DNA from: Dactylis glomerata
Lineage: Eukaryota > Streptophyta > Magnoliopsida > Poales > Poaceae
Direction of reading: 5' to 3'
Assembly: GCA_007115705.1 (NCBI GenBank)
Contig: QXEO01000143.1
Coordinates: 2,633,874 to 2,697,873 of the forward strand
DNA: 64,000 nucleotides
In this document: positions 19,838 to 30,370 of the stretch, piece after piece
Numbering within the stretch: position 1 is the first letter of the stretch
How the letters are laid out: the number at the start of each line of letters is the position of its first letter
Made by a program: the position numbers and the translations under genes
Notes under the pieces: model-generated
Seen by the model: the letters and a program-made list of their open reading frames with translations, nothing else
Database searches by the model: none
What the model was told of the DNA's origin: nothing

Positions 19838-21284
19838 ATGTCTACCAGCAGGAAACGAGAGGCACCATCGCCGCCAGGAGCGGCGATTGCTGGAGCTGCA
19901 AGCCAGGAAAGCAGCCAGATATCTTGCAACAAGCCAGCAGCAGGGAGCAGCGAGAAGCGGAAAGCTTGCCCGACGGCGGTGGCGCCGCCGACCAAGCGAA
20001 GAGCCGACCCGGCGGTGGCGCCGCCGACCAAGAGCAATCGGAGCGGTAGCCCTCCGGCGTCGCTGGCGCGGCGCCGCCTTGGAGGAAACGACCAAATCCC
20101 AAAGATGAACGGAATTGGGCCTTCTACTGGTACTGTGAGCGCCAGAAAGCATAGGTGAATATTTCAGATCCCTCTCTTACATCCTGATAGCACTAAGATG
20201 TTTTATGGAACGGCAGGAGTAACTGTCCATCAGTATCTGAACAATTGTAGAGAAGAAACTGACTGATTTTTGTCATATGTTTTCCGAAATTGTGGTATTA
20301 TTTTGTATGCAAGTAATCCTCAATCTCTATCAAACCAACCAACATGCAAACCCAAATTTTTTATCTTATGGAAGTCATCTCAAATTATGTTCAGATCTGA
20401 AGGCTCCAATTTATCCAAAAGCAGAAAACATACTTTTTGTCTTATGTTTTCCCAAATTGTGGTATGATTAGGAACAATGCAACTAATTTGTATCTTTTGT
20501 TTCCCAATATTTTTGAGACAGCGATGATTCAGAGAGCACATACAAAATAAATATCCGAGTGCATGAGTACATTGCTAGATTAGATTATGGCTTGGAGAGG
20601 TGTGTGGCTTCGCAGTCTGTGCAAATGAATGTGAATTGCAGTGAGATTGTGTCTGTTTCGCAGCTTGTTGCCATTCTTCACGCTAGGATTCCTTGGGGAT
20701 CCAAACAGAAGGCAAAGTTTGTGTGAATGAACATGAATCAGGTGTACGAACAACTTGAGCACTCCCATCAGCTGTTGCAGATTTGGGAGAAGTATAAGGA
20801 TACTCGTCAGTTGGATCTCTTTGTTATGGTTGATGATGTTGATGCACCAGAAGCACAGTTAGGTGTCAAAGGTGTTGATCCAGATGGTGGTGCTCCCAGT
20901 GGTATGGATGCTTGTAAACTAGCAGCTATTGACCATTCACAAATGTATCTAATTGCTTTGCAAGTGGATCCTTACACTGCAGTACTAGATGATGGCCAAG
21001 AATTTGCTGTGCAGAACGATCATATGGAAATAATGGTAGATCCCAAGACAGTTACTGTTGACCAGATTCTTGAGCGGCTAAAGCAGAGATGTCCTTGGGG
21101 CCCTAATCAGCAGGCACGTTTACGTTGGTGGCACTTTAAGAAGAGGGATTTCATCGACATTGTTAAAGATGACGATCTCATGCAGGTTTTCCGAAGGAAG
21201 AAATTGAGTAAGAAGGTATTTTTTGTTGTTGCAATTTCAGAAATGGTTAGAGATGACGAGACTGCTGTAGAGCTGTCATCTTGA
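19838..21284 (+). pseudogene. gene A1: nuclear-type protein with a tandem ~75-residue domain, one nonsense codon
   Basis: Exon 1 is 19838-20154 (ATG, 317 nt, donor AG|GTGAAT) and exon 2 is 20522-21284 (acceptor GAGACAG). They join in phase to 359 codons with a single TGA at 20724-20726. The sister copy at 59018 reads TGG there. Exon 1 is basic and low complexity, with KRKACPTAVAPPTKRRADP and a repeated VAPPTK unit, so it is likely nuclear. Exon 2 holds two related units. The first is around 20620-20840 with VSQLVAILHARIPWG and LLQIWEKY...LFVMV. The second is around 21035-21245 with VDQILERLKQRCPWG and LMQVFRRKKLSKKVFFVV. The fold looks PB1-like (strand, helix, PWG turn), which is an inference. 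No characterised family is recognised. Translation could restart at ATG 20727. Confidence 0.65.
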
Positions 21285-21813
21285 AGTTTTGAGCTTCCCG
21301 CTTCATAGGTGCTGGTATGTTACAGTGAGAAGTGCAACCCAATTCTGGTCACTATTTGATTCATCTCCTTCATTCTGCATCACTCTGTAAATGTTTGTGA
21401 GTGTGTTGTAGCTGCTCCATGCAATAAGCTGTTGTATCTTAGAAAATGTTGTATCTCATATTGTCTGCCTCAAACTATTTCTGAAAACTAGTTTCAATTT
21501 GTAATTTTATTGTAGAACTATGTTGCGAGAATGTAATAAATTCATTTCTGGGATATTGAGATGTTGTAATAAAATGTCGTGTATCCACATGCCTTGTACT
21601 GTGTAGATTCACATTTGTAAAATACATTTCAAATTTTGAAGAGTAAAACTATGCTTAATTGAAATATTAAAAACTAAAAATCAAATATTATAAAAAATAC
21701 CAACTAGTAGGGGACAGTCATTGTTCTGCATAATTTACCTGATTTATCCAAAATCAATTGCCAACTTATGTGTTGTTTTCCTTTTGAAAGCATATAAATT
21801 ATTTATTTCCACT

Positions 21814-22730
21814 GAGGCATGGGTAGTAGGAGGCATGGGTAGTAGTTGTACTCCATGACGCTATACAGGGGGCAATACAGGGGTATGATTAGATTTTTAA
21901 ACGGAGCTCTACAGCGATGGCACGGAGGAGGTGGCATGCGGGGTGCCGAGATGAGATCAACGTCCACAAAGAACTGCATGAGGCGAGACCAGACGCATTA
22001 GATAGATCTGAACTAGATGCGTTTAACCATGCAAAGAAGAGAAGAAATGGTCGAGGACATCGACGACGACCTCAACACTTTGACTGACGGTGTCGGACAC
22101 GAACGCGAGCAATGTAGAGAAAACTAGTGTCTCTCCTTTCTGGCGTGTATAGATAGGTGCTAGGGGAGTGTGGTGGCGAAGGGAAAGACCTCGCGGTGCT
22201 CTGTGGCGTCCAGCATAGCGGGGCGGCGTGGCCGTGCCCACAGCGGCGTGCATGTTCGGCATTGGCATCAGCATGTACGTTCGTCATTGGCCTCGGCGGT
22301 ATCTCTGGTGTGTCACCGATCGAATGAGGGGACGGGATTGAGGGTGCATCCCGACGGTGACCTAGCAGTGGCGGCGAGCATGCATACCCGTTCTGACCAT
22401 GCCGATATCGGCATCGGCATCGTTTGGAGGCTGTGGTGCTCGAATCATAGTGGAAATTGCGATTCCCTATTATTTTTACATGCATAATATATAGAAACTA
22501 GCTAGATCTATAAATCGATGCATATGAAGCTACATATATATTCTAGGTCATAATCCCCTTAGATTCTTGCCTATTAGATGCATCCGAGCTCCTTCTGAGG
22601 GTTTCAGACAACGGCTTGGGGAAAACTGAGGAAAAACTAACGAGCTGGGGAAAACTGAGTACAACTAACGACCTGAGGGCACGAAAATAGAAATCCCGAG
22701 GCATGGGTAGTAGGAGGAATGGGTAGTAGG
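21814..22730. other. copy-1-specific insertion flanked by direct repeats
   Basis: Copy 2 has a single GAGGCATGGGTAGTAGGCAG at about 60091. Copy 1 has two ~32-bp copies of a GAGGCATGGGTAGTAGGAGG-type repeat (21814-21845 and 22698-22730) with about 0.85 kb of unique DNA between them. No terminal inverted repeat, poly(A) or coding frame is evident inside. It could be a mobile element with a long target duplication, or a repair-filled double-strand break. Confidence 0.55.
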
Positions 22731-22841
22731 CAGAACAAGATATTTATGTTCAAACTGACCGTTGAGTCACTACCTCGCACGCCGGCTCTACCACCTCTCT
22801 CTTCTTCCTCTAGTTCTACCCCTCTCTCTCCTTCCTTCACC

Positions 22842-23647
22842 ATGCCGTCTTGTAATGATGGCAACGATACAAGCTACGGCAGCGGCAGCCTTCTCTCCGA
22901 TTTCGACTACTGCCGGACCAATGTGAGTTCCTTTTATTCGACGTGTTGGTTTATGGGGTTAGGAATTTAGGTTTAGGTTTTTGTTTTAGGTGGCACAAAC
23001 CATCTACGACCCAGATTGGGATGGTTTGGCGATCGAGAGGGAGGCACCATGTGACCATGGGTTGAAACTAAGGAAATTTGTTGCCTTCGAAGGCACTAAC
23101 ACAGGGAAAAGGTTTATAGGATGCGCAAAGGAGGTTTGGATTATTTATATTGCAAAATGAATGTTTGAATAGCGTTGTTCTCTCTTTATTTCATAGTTTC
23201 TTATATTTGTTATACTATGCTGCTGATCATTAGGATGGTCTGAAGTGTGGAATAGTGGAGTGGATTGATCCGGAGTGGCCTGACGCACTGAAGAAAAGTT
23301 TGGTCAAGTTATGGGAGTTGTATAAATTGGAAAGTATTGGGAGAATTAGTGATGCTTGTGCTGCTGCTGATGAATGTTACAAGCTATCACAGGATAAGAA
23401 GGAGCTCGAAGAAATAAACAACAATATGGCCGAAGAACTCCAGAAAACAATGACCGATAGGCAGGTGGGATCCATTTCGAAAAATCTTCTAGATATTCAG
23501 ATCTTTCTAAAGCTCGAGGCAGAAAAGCAGAGGGACCAGCTGAAGGAGGAGAAAAAAAGGCTGGAGAACTGCATTGCAGATCTCTTGAAGCAAGCAGCAG
23601 TTAATAAGGACAAGTTAGATAGATTGAAACAAATTTTAGATGAATAA
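22842..23647 (+). CDS. gene B1: GRF zinc finger plus coiled-coil protein
   Basis: Three exons: 22842-22922, 22990-23133 and 23234-23647. All introns are GT-AG and all exons are whole codons; the product has 212 residues. Residues 1-27 are a Ser/Asp/Gly leader. Exon 2 and the start of exon 3 form a plant GRF-type zinc finger (zf-GRF, PF06839): CDHGLKLRKFVAFEGTNTGK, then RFIGCAKE, then KCGIVEWIDPEWPD. From about residue 100 to the end it is a Lys/Glu-rich coiled coil. GRF fingers bind single-stranded nucleic acid in characterised proteins. Short plant GRF-coiled-coil proteins are mostly uncharacterised and often found near TEs. No lesion is visible. The paralogue at 60234-60977 is broken. The neighbouring gene C1 converges on it with about 215 bp between stops. 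Confidence 0.75.
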
Positions 23648-23862
23648 GTTATGTCTATGTAATTACGCATTTCAAGTTATCTATAAGCAATAGCGTACCT
23701 ACAACAATTGCTTCCACATAACAGAGAGAGCATTAAGCCAACATCATAGTTCAGTTAACATTTCACAACTAGTTCAGATAACATAAGATTCCGGCTAGTT
23801 AACACAAAGTTCAGACATACAGGACGATGAAACGTAGCGCGCAGACTACATCGTATCTCCTC

Positions 23863-24987
23863 TTACTTGGAGGCAATCTGATCCTGCTGGAGGCGCTCGG
23901 ACTCATTGATCTTGGCTTTCAGCATGATATTCTCCTTCTTAACAGCCTCGAGCAGACCGGCTGCTTTGCGAGTGCTCTCGGTCATCAGCTTCAAGAGATC
24001 TCTGGACTTGTCTCTGGCCTCATAGGCTACCACGGTCCTCTCGCTCTGCTTGATCTGCTCTTTTAGGCCCTTGGTGATTTGCACACGAAGGTCGCTGCAC
24101 GTGGCATTTAGCTTCCGATTTTCCACCTCCAGCTTTCTGATGGTCAACCCATCCTTGTCCAGCAACATTTTCATCTGCTCCTGCGTCTTCACAAGGTAGT
24201 CCATATGCCCCGATAGCAAGTTTTTCGCAGCCGTAAGCTTGTCAACCTCATGCGCCAAAGTTCGTGATTTCTCCTTCTCCTGATCCAAATGTGAGCCTAG
24301 GCTAGCACAGTGCAGCTCGAGGGAATGTTTCTCGGCCAGTTGGCTCTGTATCTTCACATTCAGTGCGGCCACATCTGCCTCGATCTTCTCCTTCGCTTCC
24401 TGCACCGTAGTTTAGGGCAGGCAATAAAAGAGATCAATGCTAATACTGCCTCTTTTCACAAATATATAGTTATTTTTTGTTTTTCAAAGTAAACTAGAAA
24501 TGGTTAACAATGAGTGAATCTATACACTGAATCTATACAGATCTACATGCGTAGCACCTAGCCGCATTGCGAAAGGCAGGTTATGAACAATGGTAAACGG
24601 GCTTGATCAGCAAGTACACTAGATGGCATGCGATTACCTTGCTTAGGCGGGGAACGGGCTTGATCAGGAAGTCCATTGACGGGTCCATGGTCTTCATGGG
24701 CAGCTTCTTATCCGTCGATTTTGGGGGCCTACAAAATCATATAGGTTACGAAGTTGGAAAGAACAAATAAACGGAAGATCAAGGCGTCGTTAACCCTAAA
24801 CCCACCCGGGGGAGACAACGTCCCCCTCGTCCGTTGGTGCGTAGAAAGAGAGGATGGCTTCGGCATGACTGATTAGGCTACTTGCATGGAGATCTGCCTG
24901 TCGGCGGGTTAACTCCTTCCTCTCCGCCGCCCTAGTCTTGACCCCATCGGTCTTCAACGCCGGTCGGGTCCGCTTCTTGGGAGGCAT
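23863..24987 (-). CDS. gene C1: coiled-coil protein with basic N-terminus
   Basis: Three exons on the minus strand: 24987-24806, 24728-24638 and 24399-23863. Introns are GT-AG and the phases match; the product has 269 residues. The start is the ATG at 24987, giving MPPKKRTRPALKTDGVKTRA, a likely nuclear localisation signal. The middle exon encodes a short MKTMDPSMDFLIKPVPRLSK segment. The last exon is one long coiled coil with heptad-rich IEADVAALNVKIQSQLAEKH, LMTESTRKAAGLLEAVKKEN and similar stretches. No enzymatic motif is seen. The duplicate at 61343-63548 lacks exons 1-2 and is split by a solo LTR. Coiled coils in both B and C make a heteromeric complex conceivable, but nothing here proves it. 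Confidence 0.75.
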
Positions 24988-25433
24988 GGCTTCGTCGTAG
25001 AATGGAGGGAGGGGCAAGGAAGGCAGGAGGAAGCAGAGGAAGTGGGTTTCTGAAGAATAGTGCTACACGGTCAAGGACCAGCTTCAGCTGACCACCGTGT
25101 CCTTGCCTCCTGGGCACCATCTCAAGCAATCTCGGCCGTCCGTTTGAATCTAAGCGTAGCCCTTGGTACCTTGTCGACGAAGGGTCACCGTAGGTACGAA
25201 CGAATAGGAAGCAGTAGCCCCTTGCTTTTTCACTGCGCACTGCCACGATGGGACTGGGCATTGAACTCGATGGGATAGCGGCGACACGACGCGCACGCCC
25301 AGCCGTACATGTACAACGATCTCCTCGCCCGGAGTGCATCCATGCCCGTGATTATTGTAGAAGAAGAGGTAGAAGAAGAAGGATAGCTGATTGACTGTCT
25401 AGCTCGGGAGGCTGCTGCGGGTGGCCCGGCTGC
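24988..25433 (-). other. 5' flank of gene C1
   Basis: Presumed promoter and leader of C1. Short frames exist on both strands, but none shows a domain or matching splice sites. Its right edge is the first 667-bp tandem unit. Confidence 0.35.
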
Positions 25434-26819
25434 AGTGCAAAATTGGATTAAAAAGGATTTAGGGCAAGAATAATTCATTATATGGCAGCAGGCCGAGATA
25501 ATTCCTAGCCTCCTGGATGTGGCACCCCTGGCAGGTCCCCCACCCATGAAAAATAGAGTGGTGATGTTCTGCACAATGCCCTTGGTGGCCCCTTCACAAA
25601 AAAGCACCTGTTTCGACCCCTCCGGGCACCCGGAAAATGGGAAATGCATTTTTTATGTGGAAACTGGAAAAACACTAGTTGCAAAAGTGGTTGGGAATGC
25701 AAACATGCACATCTCCACCAAAAATGGGACCATGGTTCCAAAGTTTGCTGTGGAACTTGCACGAACCATGCTCATCTGCCAAGGAAGACCAAGAGAACTC
25801 CTGCCTGGAAGCACCTCTCTGTGAGAGAGTCCACATATGAACCCTTGGGATGGCATGTTTGGTATTTTTCCTAGGTGGTGCATCACTCACCATGACTCCA
25901 TGCAGTGTTTTTCCATTTTTTTGATTTTTTCTGAATTCCCCAGGCCCCCCTCCGAGATCTAGGTCAGACTCGGTGGTGCCATCGATGTCTGCCAGGTGGG
26001 GTGGGAACCATGGTTTGGTCTTGATTCTAGGGTCCCACACCCCCAGGGGACCTCCCTGTATTTTTCCCCAATTTTCCTGGTGTGCATTTCTTGTAGCCCC
26101 AGTGCAAAATTGGATTAAAAAGGATTTAGGGCAAGAATAATTCATTATATGGCAGCAGGCCGAGATAATTCCTAGCCTCCTGTATGTGGCACCCCTGGCA
26201 GGTCCCCCACCCATGAAAAATAGAGTGGTGATGTTCTGCACAATGCCCTTGGTGGCCCCTTCACAAAAAAGCACCTGTTTCGACCCCTCCGGGCACCCGG
26301 AAAATGGGAAATGCATTTTTTATGTGGAAACTGGAAAAACACTAGTTGCAAAAGTGGTTGGGAATGCAAAGATGCACATCTCCACCAAAAATGGGACCAT
26401 GGTTCCAAAGTTTGTTGTGGAACTTGCACGAACCATGCTCATCTGCCAAGGAAGACCAAGAGAACTCCTGCCTGGAAGCACCTCTCTGTGAGAGAGTCCA
26501 CATGTGAACCCTTGGGATGGCATGTTTGGTATTTTTCCTAGCTGGTGCATCACTCACCATGACTCCATGCAGTGTTTTTCCATTTTTTGGATTTTTTCTG
26601 AATTCCCCAGGCCCCCCTCCGAGATCTAGGTCAGACTCGGCGGTGCCATCGATGTCTGCCAGGTGGGGTGGGAACCATGGTTTGGTCTTGGTTCTAGGGT
26701 CCCACACCCCCAGGGGACCTCCCTGTATTTTTCCCCAATTTTCCTGGTGTGCATTTCTTGTAGCCCTAGTGTAAAATTGGATTAAAAGGGATTTAGGGCA
26801 AAAATAATTCATTATATGG
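25434..26819. repeat. 667-bp tandem repeat, 2.08 copies
   Basis: Unit 1 is 25434-26100, unit 2 is 26101-26767, and a third partial unit of 52 bp (26768-26819) ends in TAATTCATTATATGG. Units 1 and 2 differ at only about a dozen sites. The long frames on both strands repeat with the unit and show no protein family, so I treat it as non-coding. Parts resemble, with much divergence, the repeats at 43675-44560 (shared CATGACTCCATGCA and TAGGTCA.ACTC..GGTGCC words). Confidence 0.9.
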
Positions 26820-27510
26820 TGGGCCATGGAGTCAGTAGTTGGTGGTTTATGGAATTTCCTTCATTTATTCATTTGTTTACCCATGGAAGGGAACTCCTCC
26901 ATCTACTGAACTAGTCGCCAGAGTAGAGTGAGCGATGATGATGCTACTGAGATCTCTTGAGCACGCCTTGTCAGACTGCGGCGTGTCTCGTCAATTAACT
27001 TGCCTTTCAAATCTCGATGCCCTGTCAATTCTCATCCCGCTGCTACGCACAATTTCCACTGGCCACAAATCCTAACCCTAATGACATGTGGCCCCACTAA
27101 GGCCCGGAACACTATTGACAAGTGGGGCCCCAGACACACGTCGGACCAAACCTTACCCAGACAAGTGGGTCCCCACACGCTTCGGATGCTTGTCTCACTC
27201 GTTTGGCTCATGGAGCAGGTGACCTCGATGAGAAGCATTTCAATGGTAGGAGTAAGATTTTGTTCTCTATTCCTTCCGCGAGTCAGACGAGACCGGACCC
27301 CTTGCACGCTATCTCCTTTTTCAGACTGTCGCTCTGCTGCCCGTAGTCAAACAACGAGGGGCCAAACAACGAGACTCTTTAATTGCTGCCTGTAGGTTAA
27401 CGTACGTACATCCTTACCCACGACACCAGCCTCTCACTTACAAGTGGGCCGCTGTACCGGGGCCCACGGTGACACGTCGGTCTAGCGCTCTCTCAGAAAC
27501 GAAACGAAGC
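26820..27510. other. no gene seen
   Basis: Intergenic DNA between the tandem repeat and the promoter repeats of the zf-XS-like gene. Nothing coding or repetitive is convincing. Confidence 0.4.
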
Positions 27511-27790
27511 GATTGGTTCAATTTCCAAAGCGCAGGACTGGCATTTACCGTGGCGTGCCTGCAAAACAATTGCTACCCCAACTTCCTCTTCTCTCACGAC
27601 GCGATGGGGGCTCGCGTGGGGGGTTCAACTTTCAAAGCACCCCCGAAGCGCTACACTGCATTTACTTACGCGGCGTGCCAGCGACACGTCGCGCACTATT
27701 TATCCCACGATCTCGCGGCCTGGAAAACAATTGGATCCCAAAACAATTGCTTCCCCAATTTACTCTTCTCTCATAAACGAAGTGACGGGG
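27511..27790. repeat. imperfect direct duplication in a promoter
   Basis: The block TTCAA.TTTCAAAGC ... GGCGTGCC ... AAAACAATTGCT.CCCCAA with CTCTTCTCTCA occurs at about 27516-27600 and again, expanded, at about 27627-27775. It ends roughly 75 bp upstream of the TATA box, so it may carry duplicated control sites. Confidence 0.6.
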
Positions 27791-27863
27791 GTCCCACATG
27801 TCATGCACGACTACACGCTTCCACACCCACGCGTCCACGAGAGGAAACCAAACTGCCTGTATC

Positions 27864-27870
27864 TATATAA
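27864..27870 (+). promoter_or_regulatory. TATA box of the zf-XS-like gene
   Basis: TATATAA lies about 115 bp upstream of the ATG at 27985. It predicts transcription from near 27895. Confidence 0.6.
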
Positions 27871-27984
27871 CACATCGGTCTCATCGTCTCTCCCACCATC
27901 GGCCACTTCTTCCCCAATCTGCCCAAAACCCCCAATCCGCTCCACCACCGCACCACCAATCTCATTCCTTTGTGCATCTGCAAG

Positions 27985-29097
27985 ATGAAGCACGCTCACG
28001 AAGACGAGCCGCAGTCTAGTGCGGTCGGAGGCTCTGGCGATGCACCCGCGGTCGTCGCCGCGGTGGCGGGCGAGTCTTCTTCGGGATCACCAGCCGCTCC
28101 TCGGCGCGCCGTCGACGAAATGGAGATGGAGGACCCCGTGGCTGTGGCGGCAGATCTGCAGAACCAGCATGCAGGCCAAGTCATCATCGTGCCGGATGAT
28201 GACTACTACGCCGGCGCCGGCTACGACCGTGACTCCATCGAGTACTTGATTGAAGAAGACCGCAAAGAAGCAGTACCGTTCAAGGAGGAGGCCTCCGACG
28301 ACAGCACCGAGGTTCTGAGCTGTTCGGATCGATCCCCTCTGTTCATCGTACTGTTCACATTGTTATTGCTCATATGATATCTATCAGTTAATAGTTATCA
28401 GATTACATTCTGAATGTGTTAATGTAGTCCCCTCTGTTCGTCGTACTGTTCACATTGTGATCTGACTCTAATTTGATTGTAGAGACTATGATAACAAGAT
28501 TTTTATTTGGGAAAAAATGATTGATCTGATGCATGGAATTTATAATTAATATTTTCCTAATTTGCTGCGCTTATTAATGTGATGATTCCATAGTGTGTCC
28601 TCGATTCATCAAATATTGGTCACACAACATTACTAGCCTCTGATAGTACTATCACCGCAACAATTTAGAATCATTTTGGCAGCATTGTTATTTTTTTACA
28701 GCTTATTTCCTTTGATCGTTATTGTGCTCCTGTTTATCTCACTTCTTATGTATTTCAAAATTCACAGGACGACTCTGACGATGTGGGCCAAGACAAGGAG
28801 GACAGGGACCGCAAGAGCCGCTATGTTTTTAAGCGGCTCAAGAGTGGCCAGATCCCTTTCCGCACTAGGTACGGGGAGCTAACTTGTCCATTCTGCGGCA
28901 AGGTCGTCAGCAAGAACTTAGAGAGCTTGATCCAGCACGCGAATGGCGTTGGCGTAGGCAGCAAGCAGAAGCACAAGGGCCACACCATGGTGAAGCATGC
29001 CGCCTATGGCAGATTCCTCGAAAAGTTCGTCAAGACTGGCCTCATCCTGGTTATCGGTCCTCCTGTTGGCCCTCATGTTCTGTTTCCAAAAGATTAG
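27985..29097 (+). CDS. small zf-XS-like zinc finger protein
   Basis: Two exons, 27985-28311 (donor GAG|GTTCTG) and 28768-29097 (acceptor TTCACAG), join in phase to 218 residues. The N-terminal half is acidic and Ala/Glu-rich with VIIVPDDDYYAGAGYDRDS. The C-terminal half is basic, then has YGELTCPFCGKVV with LIQHANGVGVGSKQKHKGH (about residues 146-181). This resembles the zf-XS zinc finger of the SGS3/FDM family, where the finger precedes an XS RNA-binding domain. No XS or XH domain follows here: the protein ends shortly after FLEKFVKTGL. It may be a short lineage-specific derivative. A TATA box and a duplicated promoter lie upstream and an AT-rich 3' region downstream. Role in RNA silencing is only a family-based guess. 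Confidence 0.65.
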
Positions 29098-30314
29098 TTT
29101 AAGTCTGTGTTGTCCCCCTAGAGAGTAAAACTGTGTGATGTTTGAAGACTAATGTTTTTATTATGTATGGTGGAATCTGGGCAATCGTACCCAGATGTTT
29201 AAGACTATGTTAATGTATGTGGAGTTTGCTGTTGCATTACTGGTGCCCATGTTATCTGAATTCTCATGTTGGTGCACACTTCATTTGTTTACTAAATTAG
29301 ATGGTTTGATTCTCGTCTTGGTGCACACTGCCCAGGTTATGTCATCTATCAGCTAAGGGTGACATATGGTGTTCGACAGACTAAGATTCTGGAAGCCATT
29401 GTAACACCAAACCTACAACTTATCTAAAATTCTACTGTTTGAGGTCTAATTTTAATGCTTTTTCGTGAAAACTCCCCTATGATTATGTATTTTCTGTTTT
29501 TTTAGAATAAGGCTTGTGTTCTATTCTGCCACGCTCGTGGACCCACTCGTCATCGACACAGCTGTTGCAACGAGTCAGCCGCCGCCGACGCCATCTGGTT
29601 AGCTGCCGCGTGGCAACGTGGCCTCCTCGCCCACCCTGCCATGCCCCTGACTTTCTTTCACTGACATGTGGGTCCCACGCCTGGCAGGGCCCACCTGTCA
29701 GCCACTGAACTGCAGAGCTGGGCACGTCAGGGGATCCCCTTCCCTCTTGCCTTGCCTCCACTCCCCTGGCCCACTGTTACCATCATTTCTCCCAAATCCT
29801 CTCGCGCGCGCTGCAGAAAACCGTCCCCTAGCAGCTCCGGCGACGAAATCCCCTGCGCGGCGTCGTAATCCTGTCCCCGGAGAAGACCGTCCTCTCTCCT
29901 CCGCTGTAGGTAGGCTGGTAAGTGCCGCTCGATTCCTAGTCCCCGGAGAAGATCGTCCGCTCTCCTCTCGCTTCCAAGTGAACCTTGCCGGCGTTCTTCC
30001 TAGATCGCCGGCGGTGGGCCTCGAGCACGTAGGGTGATTTTAAGTCGCCTCCCTTTTATTCTTCGCTCCGTTGCGTACTAGATCTACGAGCATCTCCACT
30101 CGCCCAGTAATGCGTGGCCCACTGTCAGCGGCACGACCGACGCTTCGTCGTCTCCACTCGTCTCATCTCCCGCGCCCAGTAATGGCGGTGCAAATGGAAA
30201 CAGCTTTGCAGCGGGGCAGCGAGCCGTCGCGTCACAGCACGCGTCGGTGGGAAATGAATGCCATGTCGCGCGCTTCCTGCCCCTTCTCCTTCGTTTTCCC
30301 GCCCCATTCCCGGC
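29098..30314. other. 3' region of the zf-XS-like gene and promoter region of the next gene
   Basis: 29098-29500 looks like a 3' UTR and AT-rich flank. 29800-30010 holds a repeated CCCCGGAGAAGA.CGTCC.CTCTCCTC motif (two copies about 75 bp apart) and a donor-like CTGGTAAGT near 29930. This could be a 5' UTR exon of an unknown transcript. No ORF is supported. Confidence 0.4.
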
Positions 30315-30322
30315 TATAAATA
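30315..30322 (+). promoter_or_regulatory. TATA box of the gene at 30371
   Basis: TATAAATA lies about 55 bp upstream of the ATG. Confidence 0.65.
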
Positions 30323-30370
30323 GCTCGTCGCCTCGACGGTAGGTTCACATCCTCCAACCGCCGGTAGAAA

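Larger units (their letters stand above)
19465..24580. repeat. segmental duplication, copy 1 (module A1-B1-C1)
   Basis: Colinear with 57770-63703: genes A, B and C occur in the same order and orientation with shared introns and spacers. Copy 1 carries one insertion of about 0.85 kb (21831-22714) that is absent from copy 2. Copy 2 carries a solo LTR absent from copy 1. Identity in exons is high by eye, roughly nine in ten bases. Confidence 0.88.

Noticed and set aside
25675..26827. Minus-strand frames of 161-213 residues as a duplicated gene pair
   Set aside because: They follow the 667-bp tandem unit, change composition at the unit borders, show no family resemblance and have no start or splice support.
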